Positions 1 to 6,192 of a DNA stretch of 6,241 nucleotides are shown piece after piece. The stretch spans positions 1 to 6,241 of the forward strand of contig CALCIB010000306.1 of the NCBI GenBank assembly GCA_937907525.1, read 5' to 3'. This stretch comes from an uncultured Planctomycetales bacterium (GTDB lineage: Bacteria; Planctomycetota; Planctomycetia; Isosphaerales; Isosphaeraceae). The notes below the pieces were generated by a model. That model was given only the letters and a program-made list of their open reading frames with translations, searched no databases and was not told the origin of the DNA. Each line of letters starts with the position of its first letter. Position 1 is the stretch's first letter. The position numbers were made by a program, and so were the translations under genes.

Positions 1-4
1 TCGA

Positions 5-51
5 CCCCTCATCCGGCCCTTCGGGCCACCTTCTCCCTCAAGGGGAGAAGG
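5..51 (+). repeat. Palindromic intergenic repeat, left copy (two hairpins)
   Basis: Two stem-loops in tandem: GGCCC-TTC-GGGCC at 15-27, then a perfect nine-base-pair stem CCTTCTCCC / GGGAGAAGG at 29-37 and 43-51 with a five-base loop. Bases 5-33 are identical to the inverted copy at the other end of the window. It lies about 55 bases past the stop codon of the M56 gene and could act as a transcript 3' end structure, though no T-run follows. The two-copy, hairpin-preserving, intergenic pattern resembles REP-type or other high-copy palindromic elements. Confidence 0.85.
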
Positions 52-57
52 CGACCG

Positions 58-98
58 ACGCAACGGCATGTCTCAAGGATCAAATCTCGCGGTTGCGT
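58..98. other. Seven-base inverted repeat just past the M56 stop codon
   Basis: ACGCAAC at 58-64 and GTTGCGT at 92-98 are perfect inverted copies separated by 27 bases, beginning eight bases beyond the M56 stop codon. In the transcript they could form a loose stem. The loop is long and there is no U-run, so it is not a standard intrinsic terminator. It may be chance. Confidence 0.25.
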
Positions 99-105
99 TA
101 GAATT

Positions 106-3100
106 TCATGGCCGTCGATCACTCCCCGCCCGGAAGTCCACGCCCTCCCTCGCCTCCCCCTCGGCGAGCTTCACGGTTCGCGACGTCCCCTTCGGGGCCT
201 GCCGGGCGTCGAGCCAGAACGGGGCGATCTGGACGAACTGCTCGCCGGGACGGATGAACTTCAACTCATAAGTCCCGTCCTCGGCGGTCTCGGCGGTCGG
301 GTCGTAGTAGCGGTTTTCCAGTCGGTCGGCGGCGCTGGCGCGGACGGCGACGCGCGCGGCGGGCTTGCCGTCGGCGGTGGTGACGCGGCCCTTGACGGCG
401 GCCGGGCGGGTCAGGCGGATCTCGACGTCGCGGATGGTCTGGCCGGGCTTGGTCTTCATCGGCGGCAGGACGCCGTTGGCCCAGTTCCGCCACTCCTGGT
501 ACTTGCCGTCGTGGGCGACGAGGTTGTACTCGACGTCGCCGCTGGCCGGCAGCTTCAGCGTGAACGAGCCGTCGGCGGCGGTCGCCTCGCTGAAGCGGGT
601 GTCGCCCGTCAACGAGTTCCCCGACCCCGTCTTGGCCGCCGTGGCGGTCGCGCCGGCGACGGGCTCGCCGTCGGGGTCGAGCACCCGGCCGATCACCGTC
701 ACGGCCGGCTCGACGGTGATCGTCACCGGGGCCATGCCGGGCGACAACTCGAAGTCCAGACGGTCGAAGTTGCGCTGAAGGCCGCGGCCATTCAGCAACG
801 CCTCGGGTCGGCTCCACTGGGTCGACGCTTGCTCCGACCACCACCGCGCGTAGCCGGGGGCCTCCACGGAGAACTGGAACGGGCCGGGGAGCATGTCGCG
901 GATCGCGAGGTCCCCGTCGGCGTCGGACGTCCCTTCGACCCCTGGATGCTGCCAGTGGAAGAGCCTCACTTTCGGGACGGGCTTGCCGGTCAAGGAGTCG
1001 ACGACCCTGGCCTGGAAGGTCGCGCCGGCTTCCAGAGGCAGGTCGAGCCGTTGCGCCTGGTCGGCGGCGAGCGCGACGCCGGATCGTCGGAACACGCCGA
1101 CGCCGGGGGCGCGAACCTGGACGTCGTAGACGTCGGCCTGGGTGTAAAGGCGGTAGCGACCGTCGGCGTCGGTCCTGGTCTCCGACCAGATCTCGCCGAT
1201 CATCACGCCGTCGCCCCGTTTGGGTCCGCAGTTCGCCCGAACCAGAACGTCGGCGGCGGGCTTGCCGTCGGGGGCGGTGGCGCGGCCCTCGAAATACGTC
1301 TTGTCGCCCAGCACGACGACCCAGTCGGGTTGGCCGGTCGGCCGCTGGACGAACAGCGCCGGAGTGCGGCCCTCCCTGGAGATTCGGACCTCGATCTTGC
1401 GGTCGCGGCCGAGGTCGCCGAGCCGGAAGAATCCCCGGGCGTCGGTCTTCGTCTCGTTCCCCTCGTGCCAGGTCCAGGCGTCGACCAGCGCGCCCTCGAT
1501 CGGCTTGCCGGCCTCGTCGACGACCACGCCGGCGAGTTCGTCGGCCGCAACGTCGGCCGGGCTCTTCACGCCCGGAGGCGGGCCGGGCCGGGCGGTCGCG
1601 TCGCGGCCTTCGCCCTCGACGCGGAGCGTGGGGGCGTCGAACCGGGCGACGCCCCTGGGGATCGTCGTCGGGTGCAACCGGATGCCGGTCGTCATCGCGC
1701 GTCCCTCCACCTTAAGGACGTAGAAGGACGATTCGCCCGCCGGGAGCCGGACCCGGTAGCGTCCGTCCGCTCCGGTGGGAGGGAGGAGCCGCGCCGGGCC
1801 GGTCTTCGGGTTGGAGGGCCCGTAGACGCCGACCACGGCGGCGGCGACGGGACTGGCCCCTTCCGACGACATGACGGTCCCCGAAACCTCGACGCCCGGA
1901 ATCAACTCGATCGTGGCGTCGGCGGCCTGGCCGGCCTCCGGTTCCAGCCCCTCCAGGGCGCGGAAGGTCCACGACTCGCCCTCGCCCGCGCCAGCGACGT
2001 AGACGTTGAACGGCCTGGCTTGCAGGCCGTCGATGACGAACCGGCCGTCGGCGGCGACGGGGGCCTCGCCCCTGGGGCGGGTGAAGTTCGGCGTGGCTTG
2101 CGGCGTCTGGCTCGCCTGGCACCAGGCCCGGAGCTTGGAAAGATCGACGCCGTCGACCTTGGAGACGACCTTCCCCTCGATCCGGGAGGCGGGCAGGGTC
2201 TTCACTCGGATCGCGCTCCCCGGCGAGGCGGCGAGGAAGCCTCGGTCTTCGGGCGAGGCCGCCGGCCCGCTCGCCTTCGGAAGCGGGAAGACCCGGGGGC
2301 GGCCGTCGGCGGTCGCGACCTCGAACCGGAGGGGGCTCCCCGCGGCCGCGGCCTCGGGGAGCGTACACGAGCCGTCCGCCGCGGCGGTCGCGGTCAGGTG
2401 CCGGTCGATCGGCGTCCCCTCCACGCCGCCGCGGGGGAACGGAGGATAGATCCACGACGTCGCGCCGGTCCCCGGCCCGCCCGCCGCGGGGCCGGGCTCG
2501 GCCCGCTGGACGACGCGGATCGTCGCGCCCGGGATCGGCCGGTCCCGCTCGTCCACGATCGTCACGGCGAACGCCGCGGGGCGGGCGAGCTTGACGACGA
2601 GGCCCCGTTCGCCGCTCGCGCGAAACGAGGGGCCCATGAACCGCGCCGTCGACCCCGGCGCGAGGCCGGGCTTGGCCGCGACGACGAAGACCCTGACGTC
2701 GTCCCCCGGCCAGGACGTCGAGAACTTCCCCTCGGCGTCGGTCGTCAGCAGGCGACGGCCGCGGCCTTCGTCGCCGAACACCGCGACCGTCGCGCCCTCG
2801 ATCGGCGCGTCGTCCGAGTCGACGACGACGCCGTCGATCGACGTCGGGCGTTCGTTCGAAGGCGGGGCCGCGGCCTCGGCCGGTTTGGCCGGGGGCGTCG
2901 GCGATTCCCGGGCCGTCGCCGAGCGGACGCGGAGCGCGCCCAGGCCCACGGCGACGGCGAGGGCCGTCGATCCTAACATGAGCGCGCGGGCGAGGGACGG
3001 ACGCGAAAGCGTGCGCGGCATGTCGTCCTCCAGGAGTCGCTGAATGCGGATCGCCGTCGCGCGGCGGTCCAGGAAGGGGAGCGAGGCGGAAGGAAGAGGG

Positions 3101-3984
3101 CGGGGCGCCGGCCCTCGGGAAAGGTCCAACAGCAATCGGGCGAGACCGCGGGGGTCGTCGCCGACCGCCACGACGGCCTCGTCGCACAGCAGTTCGCGCT
3201 CGCGGTCGATCCGGGCCAGCAGCCAGGCGACGGCCGGATGGAACCACGACGGCGCGCGCAACAGCTCCTCCAGGAGCTTACCGACGTCGTCATATCTCCG
3301 AACGTGCGCCAGTTCGTGAATCATCGCGGCGCGGCGGCGGTCCACGGGCCAGGCGTCCCAGTCGTCCGGCAGCGCGACGATCGGCCGAAGGCCGCCGACC
3401 ATCACCGGCGAGGCGGCCTCGGGATGCCGCGCCAGAAGGACCGGCCGCGACGTCGGCAGCGCCTCGCGGCAGGCGTCCCAAAGCGCGCGGTCGTCGGCCG
3501 TCGCGGGCGTCGCCGCGCGGACCCATCGCCGAAGCGCCCGCATGCCCAGCGCCAGGCGGACGAGCGTCGTCAACATCCCGAACAGCCACGCGGCGACGAC
3601 GGTCCTCGCGGCGATCCGCGGCCAATCGACCGGAGCGGCGGGCGTCCGCGGCCCGCGCCGGGCTTCAAACGCGACGCGGGTTTCGATCGCCTCGACCTGG
3701 GCCGGGGTGAGCGGCCGAATTCGCGAGAAGTCCGGGATGGGGCCCGGCGCCAGGGCCGCCGTACTCGCCGACGGCGGAGCGCGGAACACATAAGCGTCCC
3801 ACCGTGGCGCGAACGCGAGCGCCGGGCCGGCGAGCAGCGCGGCGACGCAAAGGGCGGAGCGCGTCGCGGTCCTCCGCGGCGGCCGGATCGCGAACCAGAC
3901 GCCGAGGGCGACGATCAATAGCCCCCATCGGATCGAGACGTCTACCAACGTCCATAAGACGGCGTCCGCGAGACGGTCGCTCAT
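106..3984 (-). CDS. BlaR1-like M56 membrane metallopeptidase with nine carboxypeptidase-regulatory-like repeats
   Basis: Predicted transmembrane sensor-protease of 1292 residues. Seen: hydrophobic segments at about 9-33, 43-60, 124-147 and 331-351; a zinc-protease motif HELAH at 223-227; and a downstream RExELLCDEAV block at 261-271, the usual place of the third zinc ligand in M56 enzymes. Arg-rich loops after segments 1 and 3 and before segment 4 place the protease in the cytoplasm and the C-terminus outside, as in BlaR1/MecR1. A Pro/Ala-rich linker (about 358-382) leads to nine beta-sandwich-type repeats (383-1285). There is no penicillin-binding domain. The ATG overlaps the stop of the BlaI-like gene as ATGA, and a GGAG lies nine bases upstream of it, so the two are probably translationally coupled. 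By family analogy it cleaves that repressor when stimulated. The ligand is unknown: a cell-wall, carbohydrate or surface signal is only a guess. Family and topology are secure; the function of the C-terminal part is not. Confidence 0.95.
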   Translation of the reverse strand: MSDRLADAVLWTLVDVSIRWGLLIVALGVWFAIRPPRRTATRSALCVAALLAGPALAFAPRWDAYVFRAPPSASTAALAPGPIPDFSRIRPLTPAQVEAIETRVAFEARRGPRTPAAPVDWPRIAARTVVAAWLFGMLTTLVRLALGMRALRRWVRAATPATADDRALWDACREALPTSRPVLLARHPEAASPVMVGGLRPIVALPDDWDAWPVDRRRAAMIHELAHVRRYDDVGKLLEELLRAPSWFHPAVAWLLARIDRERELLCDEAVVAVGDDPRGLARLLLDLSRGPAPRPLPSASLPFLDRRATAIRIQRLLEDDMPRTLSRPSLARALMLGSTALAVAVGLGALRVRSATARESPTPPAKPAEAAAPPSNERPTSIDGVVVDSDDAPIEGATVAVFGDEGRGRRLLTTDAEGKFSTSWPGDDVRVFVVAAKPGLAPGSTARFMGPSFRASGERGLVVKLARPAAFAVTIVDERDRPIPGATIRVVQRAEPGPAAGGPGTGATSWIYPPFPRGGVEGTPIDRHLTATAAADGSCTLPEAAAAGSPLRFEVATADGRPRVFPLPKASGPAASPEDRGFLAASPGSAIRVKTLPASRIEGKVVSKVDGVDLSKLRAWCQASQTPQATPNFTRPRGEAPVAADGRFVIDGLQARPFNVYVAGAGEGESWTFRALEGLEPEAGQAADATIELIPGVEVSGTVMSSEGASPVAAAVVGVYGPSNPKTGPARLLPPTGADGRYRVRLPAGESSFYVLKVEGRAMTTGIRLHPTTIPRGVARFDAPTLRVEGEGRDATARPGPPPGVKSPADVAADELAGVVVDEAGKPIEGALVDAWTWHEGNETKTDARGFFRLGDLGRDRKIEVRISREGRTPALFVQRPTGQPDWVVVLGDKTYFEGRATAPDGKPAADVLVRANCGPKRGDGVMIGEIWSETRTDADGRYRLYTQADVYDVQVRAPGVGVFRRSGVALAADQAQRLDLPLEAGATFQARVVDSLTGKPVPKVRLFHWQHPGVEGTSDADGDLAIRDMLPGPFQFSVEAPGYARWWSEQASTQWSRPEALLNGRGLQRNFDRLDFELSPGMAPVTITVEPAVTVIGRVLDPDGEPVAGATATAAKTGSGNSLTGDTRFSEATAADGSFTLKLPASGDVEYNLVAHDGKYQEWRNWANGVLPPMKTKPGQTIRDVEIRLTRPAAVKGRVTTADGKPAARVAVRASAADRLENRYYDPTAETAEDGTYELKFIRPGEQFVQIAPFWLDARQAPKGTSRTVKLAEGEAREGVDFRAGSDRRP
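130..2847 (-). other. Sensor region: nine CarboxypepD_reg-like beta-sandwich repeats in the M56 protein
   Basis: This covers residues about 380-1285 of the M56 protein. Nine units begin near residues 383, 473, 602, 700, 817, 898, 990, 1097 and 1197, spaced about 80-130 residues apart. Most open with a pattern like GxVxDxxGxPIxGAxV, clearest at 383, 817 and 1097. Each has a later turn of the type T-D/A-A-D/E-G-x-F/Y, for example at 415, 737, 847, 938, 1135 and 1233. This is the signature of carboxypeptidase-regulatory-like (transthyretin/Ig-like) folds. Units 3 and 4 have a degenerate opening motif, and unit 2 carries a Gly/Pro-rich insertion at about 494-526. Such domains usually act as extracellular spacers or as binding modules for carbohydrate or protein. 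Here they sit beyond the last membrane segment, so they are probably periplasmic. Repeat boundaries are approximate, read by eye. Confidence 0.8.
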
Positions 3985-4409
3985 CGCTTCTTGCTCCGTT
4001 TCGGGGTCGGCTCGGTCTCGGGTACGTCCGCGCGTTCCACCTCCGCCAATTTGGCCTCGATGGCGCGCAGGTCGTCGGGCGCGATTTGCTCGGAATCGAC
4101 CAGGCCGAGGACGAGGCTCTCGGCCGAGCCGTGGAAGAACCGCGACAGGAAATCCGAAAGCAAGCTCTCGGTCGCCTCGCGCCTGGAGACCGACGGCCGA
4201 TAGACGTGCGCCTGGCCGTCCTTCTCATGGTCGACCAGCCCGGCCTTCTCCATCTGTTGCAGCAGTCCCAGAACGGTCGTGTACGGCTGCCGCCCCCCCC
4301 GCGGGAGGTGCTCCATCAGCCCCCGAACCGTCAGCGGTCCGCGCTCCCACAACACCCGGAGCACGGCGAACTGCCGCTCCGTGATCGCCAACGCCTTCCG
4401 CCCCGCCAT
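3981..4409 (-). CDS. BlaI/MecI/CopY-family transcriptional repressor
   Basis: A 142-residue winged-helix repressor, the usual length for BlaI/MecI (about 120-140). Seen: an N-terminal winged helix at about 8-75; a recognition helix with the family-typical YTTVLGLLQQMEKAGLV at 43-59; a wing around HEKDGQAHVYRP at 61-72; then a helical dimerisation region (about 76-125) containing SRFFHGSAESLV at 89-100. BlaI proteins are cut by their partner protease in this same region. The Lys/Arg-rich tail (PKRSKKR) is unusual. ATG 4407-4409 is chosen because a GGGAGGA ribosome-binding site lies seven bases upstream. It should bind the dyad at 4452-4467, repress its own operon, and be inactivated by the M56 peptidase encoded next to it. 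Family assignment is firm. The regulated target set is unknown, and nothing here indicates beta-lactam resistance. Confidence 0.95.
   Translation of the reverse strand: MAGRKALAITERQFAVLRVLWERGPLTVRGLMEHLPRGGRQPYTTVLGLLQQMEKAGLVDHEKDGQAHVYRPSVSRREATESLLSDFLSRFFHGSAESLVLGLVDSEQIAPDDLRAIEAKLAEVERADVPETEPTPKRSKKR
3994..3997 (-). promoter_or_regulatory. Ribosome-binding site of the M56 gene inside the BlaI-like gene
   Basis: GGAG on the minus strand lies nine bases before the M56 ATG, within the last codons of the repressor gene. With the ATGA stop/start overlap it indicates coupled translation of repressor and protease. Confidence 0.6.
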
Positions 4410-4416
4410 CGTTCCG

Positions 4417-4423
4417 TCCTCCC
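4417..4423 (-). promoter_or_regulatory. Ribosome-binding site of the BlaI-like gene
   Basis: On the minus strand GGGAGGA lies seven bases before the ATG at 4409. It is a strong Shine-Dalgarno match and fixes the start codon. Confidence 0.8.
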
Positions 4424-4451
4424 TCGCGACCGAACCCCACGCGCCACTGAG

Positions 4452-4467
4452 TACCGAATATTGCGTA
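4452..4467. promoter_or_regulatory. Candidate BlaI-type operator, TAC-N2-AATATT-N2-GTA
   Basis: The plus strand reads TACCGAATATTGCGTA, an interrupted 16-base dyad with TAC/GTA arms and a palindromic AATATT centre. Bla/Mec operators have the same frame (TAC...GTA arms 10 bases apart, with an AT-rich centre). The dyad covers the predicted -10 box of the operon that encodes the BlaI-like repressor, the expected position for autorepression. The two bases flanking the centre on each side do not pair, so it is imperfect. Confidence 0.5.
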
Positions 4468-4486
4468 GCACGCCCGTGGGAGTCAA
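4457..4486 (-). promoter_or_regulatory. Predicted sigma70-like promoter of the BlaI/M56 operon
   Basis: Read on the minus strand, a TTGACT (-35, five of six matches to TTGACA; plus-strand 4481-4486) is followed after 18 bases by AATATT (-10, four of six matches; 4457-4462). This is the most AT-rich spot in the gap and lies about 48 bases before the BlaI start codon, giving a leader of about 40 bases. The overlapping dyad strengthens the call. It was found by eye with no transcription data. Confidence 0.6.
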
Positions 4487-4527
4487 TGGGGTTCGATCGG
4501 AATGGAACGACGGCCGGCTCGGGGGCG

Positions 4528-5340
4528 CTAGCGCGGGTCGTATTTGGAGACCGGGATCGCGCGCCTCACCTCGGCGACGCGGGTCAGGTCGATCTCCGCG
4601 AGCGCCAGGCCGGCGGGGCCGTCGGGGGCGGTCGCCAGGACGACGCCCCAGGGGTCGACGATCAGGGCGCGGCCGAAGCTCTCGCGCAGCTCCGAGTCCT
4701 CGCCGTGGCGGCCGTGTTGCGCGGGGGCGATCATGAACGCCTGGCACTCGATCGCGCGGGCGCGCAGAAGCTCGACCCAGTGGTCGCGGCCCGTCCGCAT
4801 GGTGAACGCGGCGGGGACGCAGAGGACCTCGGCGCCCTGGCGGACCAGATCCCGGTACTGGTCGCCGAACCGAAGGTCGTAGCAGACGCTCAGGCCGAAG
4901 CGGGCCAGGGGCGTTTCGGCGACGACGTACTCGTCGCCCGGCTCGACCGTCCGCGACTCGGTCGACCGGGCGGCGTCGGAGTGGTCGACGTCGAAGAGGT
5001 GGACCTTGCGGTAAACCGCCAGCCGCGCGCCGTCGGGGCCGAACAGGACGCTCGTATTGCGACATCGCCCCGGCGACGTCCCGCGCTCGTGGAACGAGCC
5101 GAGCAAGAGATGAATCCCGCGCCGCCGCGCCATCGCGGCGAAGGCGGAGCAGACGGGGCCGTCCAGGGGCTCGGCCCGGCGGACCTTCTCGTCGGCGGGG
5201 CCCAGGAAGCCGGAGTTCTCCGGCGTGGCGACGAACCGCGCCCCGTACCCCGCGGCGCGGGCGACCAGCGCCTCGATGGCGGCCAGGTTGGCGGCGACGT
5301 CGGTCCCGGAGCGGGTCTGGATCGCGGCGGCCAGGAACAT
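4528..5340 (-). CDS. Nitrilase-superfamily amidohydrolase, Nit1/deaminated-glutathione-amidase-like
   Basis: Carbon-nitrogen hydrolase of 270 residues, a complete single-domain length. The catalytic triad of the superfamily is visible (numbering from the ATG at 5340): Glu41 in ATPENSGF, Lys112 in YRKVHLFD, and nucleophile Cys153 in SVCYDLRF. The KxHLFD block followed by an ES-T-PGDE-like segment resembles the Nit1/Nit branch, whose known members hydrolyse deaminated glutathione, a repair of a transaminase side product. Other omega-amidase-type substrates remain possible. No signal peptide is seen, so it is probably cytoplasmic. An in-frame TTG at 5356-5358 would add six residues. The ATG is preferred because GGAAAGG lies nine bases upstream and the protein then begins with the usual beta-strand (MFLAAAIQT). 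It follows the lipoyl-transferase-like gene by 26 bases and is probably cotranscribed with it. Family confidence is high; substrate confidence is low to moderate. Confidence 0.93.
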   Translation of the reverse strand: MFLAAAIQTRSGTDVAANLAAIEALVARAAGYGARFVATPENSGFLGPADEKVRRAEPLDGPVCSAFAAMARRRGIHLLLGSFHERGTSPGRCRNTSVLFGPDGARLAVYRKVHLFDVDHSDAARSTESRTVEPGDEYVVAETPLARFGLSVCYDLRFGDQYRDLVRQGAEVLCVPAAFTMRTGRDHWVELLRARAIECQAFMIAPAQHGRHGEDSELRESFGRALIVDPWGVVLATAPDGPAGLALAEIDLTRVAEVRRAIPVSKYDPR

Positions 5341-5349
5341 GAGATCGCG

Positions 5350-5356
5350 CCTTTCC
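5350..5356 (-). promoter_or_regulatory. Ribosome-binding site deciding the nitrilase start
   Basis: GGAAAGG on the minus strand lies nine bases before the ATG at 5340. It overlaps the alternative TTG codon at 5356-5358, which argues that the TTG is not the main start. Confidence 0.55.
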
Positions 5357-5366
5357 AATTCTCAAT

Positions 5367-6110
5367 TCAACGCTTGCGGTTCCAGTCCGGATTTCGATAG
5401 ACCCCGCGCTCGATCCGATCGGCGTCCTCCAGCAGGTCGTCGGGCCAGTCGGTCGGGACGGGCTCCAACCCCAACGCGGCGGCGAGGGCGGCGACGAGGG
5501 GGTCGGACCAGGCGCGGGGGTCGGGGTCGATCGCGGCGAGGTCGGCGGCGCCGGGGAGTTCGGGGACGGCGTCGGCCTTGCGGAGCAACAGCGACGAGTG
5601 CTGAAGCACCGCGCCGGCGCGTCGGCGCTGGGCGCTGCCGAGCACCTTCGCGCCGCGGAGGACCAGGTCCTCGCCGTCGCGGCCGGCGAAGCAGAGGAAC
5701 GGGTGGGAGGGAGCTTCGTCCGGTTCCAGGTCGCCGTGGCGCCGCGGTGGCGCGCCGGCCGCTTCAAGCATGCCGGCGGCGGCGCGGTGGACGGCGCGGT
5801 ACAGCGCGACGTTGGGCCGGGCCAGGGGGTGGTTCGACGGGATGACGATCGCGAAGGTCAATTCGTGTTCGTGCCAGATCGCCCCGCCGCCGGTGGCGCG
5901 ACGGACCTTGGCGGCGGATCGCCATCGGGGCTCGCGCTCGGTCTCGGCCCAGGGTTGGAAGTAGCCGAGGCTCAGGGTGGGCTCGGACCAGGCGTAGGTT
6001 CGCAGCCAGGCGGCGGAGGGATCGCGAGCGACGCGCGCCAGCATCGCCTCGTCGATCGCCATGTTGGCCGGTCCCGTTGCGACGCGGTACGGCGGGACTC
6101 GGCAGAGCAT
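5367..6110 (-). CDS. Lipoate/octanoate transferase family protein (BPL/LplA/LipB fold, LipM-like)
   Basis: A 247-residue cofactor-transferase protein that should attach octanoate or lipoate to lysines of lipoyl domains (2-oxoacid dehydrogenases, glycine cleavage H protein). Seen: GPANMAIDEAML at 13-24, the usual N-terminal motif; RRATGGGAIWHEHELTFAI at 70-88, matching the RRxSGGGAVxHD acyl-adenylate/lipoyl-binding loop; and GAKVLGSAQRR at 153-163 with the invariant Lys155, followed by LQHSSLLL at 169-176. There is no C-terminal LplA accessory domain. Cys140 in HPFLCF lies just before the Lys motif, where LipM octanoyltransferases carry their catalytic cysteine and E. coli LplA does not, so octanoyl transfer from acyl carrier protein is more likely than ATP-dependent ligation. 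The start at 6110 is preferred over Met17 because it retains the conserved N-terminal motif, and a GAGG lies six bases upstream. First gene of a probable two-gene unit with the nitrilase. Confidence 0.9.
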   Translation of the reverse strand: MLCRVPPYRVATGPANMAIDEAMLARVARDPSAAWLRTYAWSEPTLSLGYFQPWAETEREPRWRSAAKVRRATGGGAIWHEHELTFAIVIPSNHPLARPNVALYRAVHRAAAGMLEAAGAPPRRHGDLEPDEAPSHPFLCFAGRDGEDLVLRGAKVLGSAQRRRAGAVLQHSSLLLRKADAVPELPGAADLAAIDPDPRAWSDPLVAALAAALGLEPVPTDWPDDLLEDADRIERGVYRNPDWNRKR

Positions 6111-6116
6111 GAGGGG

Positions 6117-6120
6117 CCTC
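6117..6120 (-). promoter_or_regulatory. Ribosome-binding site of the LipM-like gene
   Basis: GAGG on the minus strand lies six bases before the ATG at 6110. It is short but well placed and supports the longer start. No convincing -35/-10 pair is visible between here and the repeat at 6193. Confidence 0.45.
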
Positions 6121-6192
6121 GAAGCGGGCGCGGAGGGATCGTTGGTGGTGGATTCCCGACCGTCCCGGATTTCGGGGCGGCGATCCTAACGG

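Noticed and set aside
511..2976. An 821-codon open frame on the plus strand
   Set aside because: It is antisense to the M56 gene, rich in Gly, Arg, Ala and Asp with no recognisable domain, and explained by the very high GC of the real gene's third codon positions.
3238..3921. A 227-codon plus-strand open frame
   Set aside because: It is antisense to the catalytic region of the M56 gene, with Arg/Gly-rich composition and no family motif.
106..4409. A beta-lactam resistance (bla/mec) regulatory locus
   Set aside because: The M56 protein lacks a penicillin-binding sensor domain and no beta-lactamase or PBP gene is present. Only the signalling scheme is shared.
5341..5358. Upstream TTG start for the nitrilase
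   Set aside because: The ribosome-binding site GGAAAGG would fall inside the added codons, and the six extra residues precede the conserved first beta-strand, so the ATG at 5340 is preferred.
4331..5767. A 478-codon open frame on the minus strand in another phase
   Set aside because: It runs across two well-supported genes (nitrilase and LipM-like) and the promoter gap, is low-complexity Arg/Pro/Ala-rich, and has no motif. It is a GC-driven shadow.
6164..6176. Small CCCG/CGGG stem upstream of the LipM-like gene, as a possible riboswitch or attenuator
   Set aside because: Four base pairs in GC-rich DNA are expected by chance, with no larger fold or known riboswitch motif nearby.
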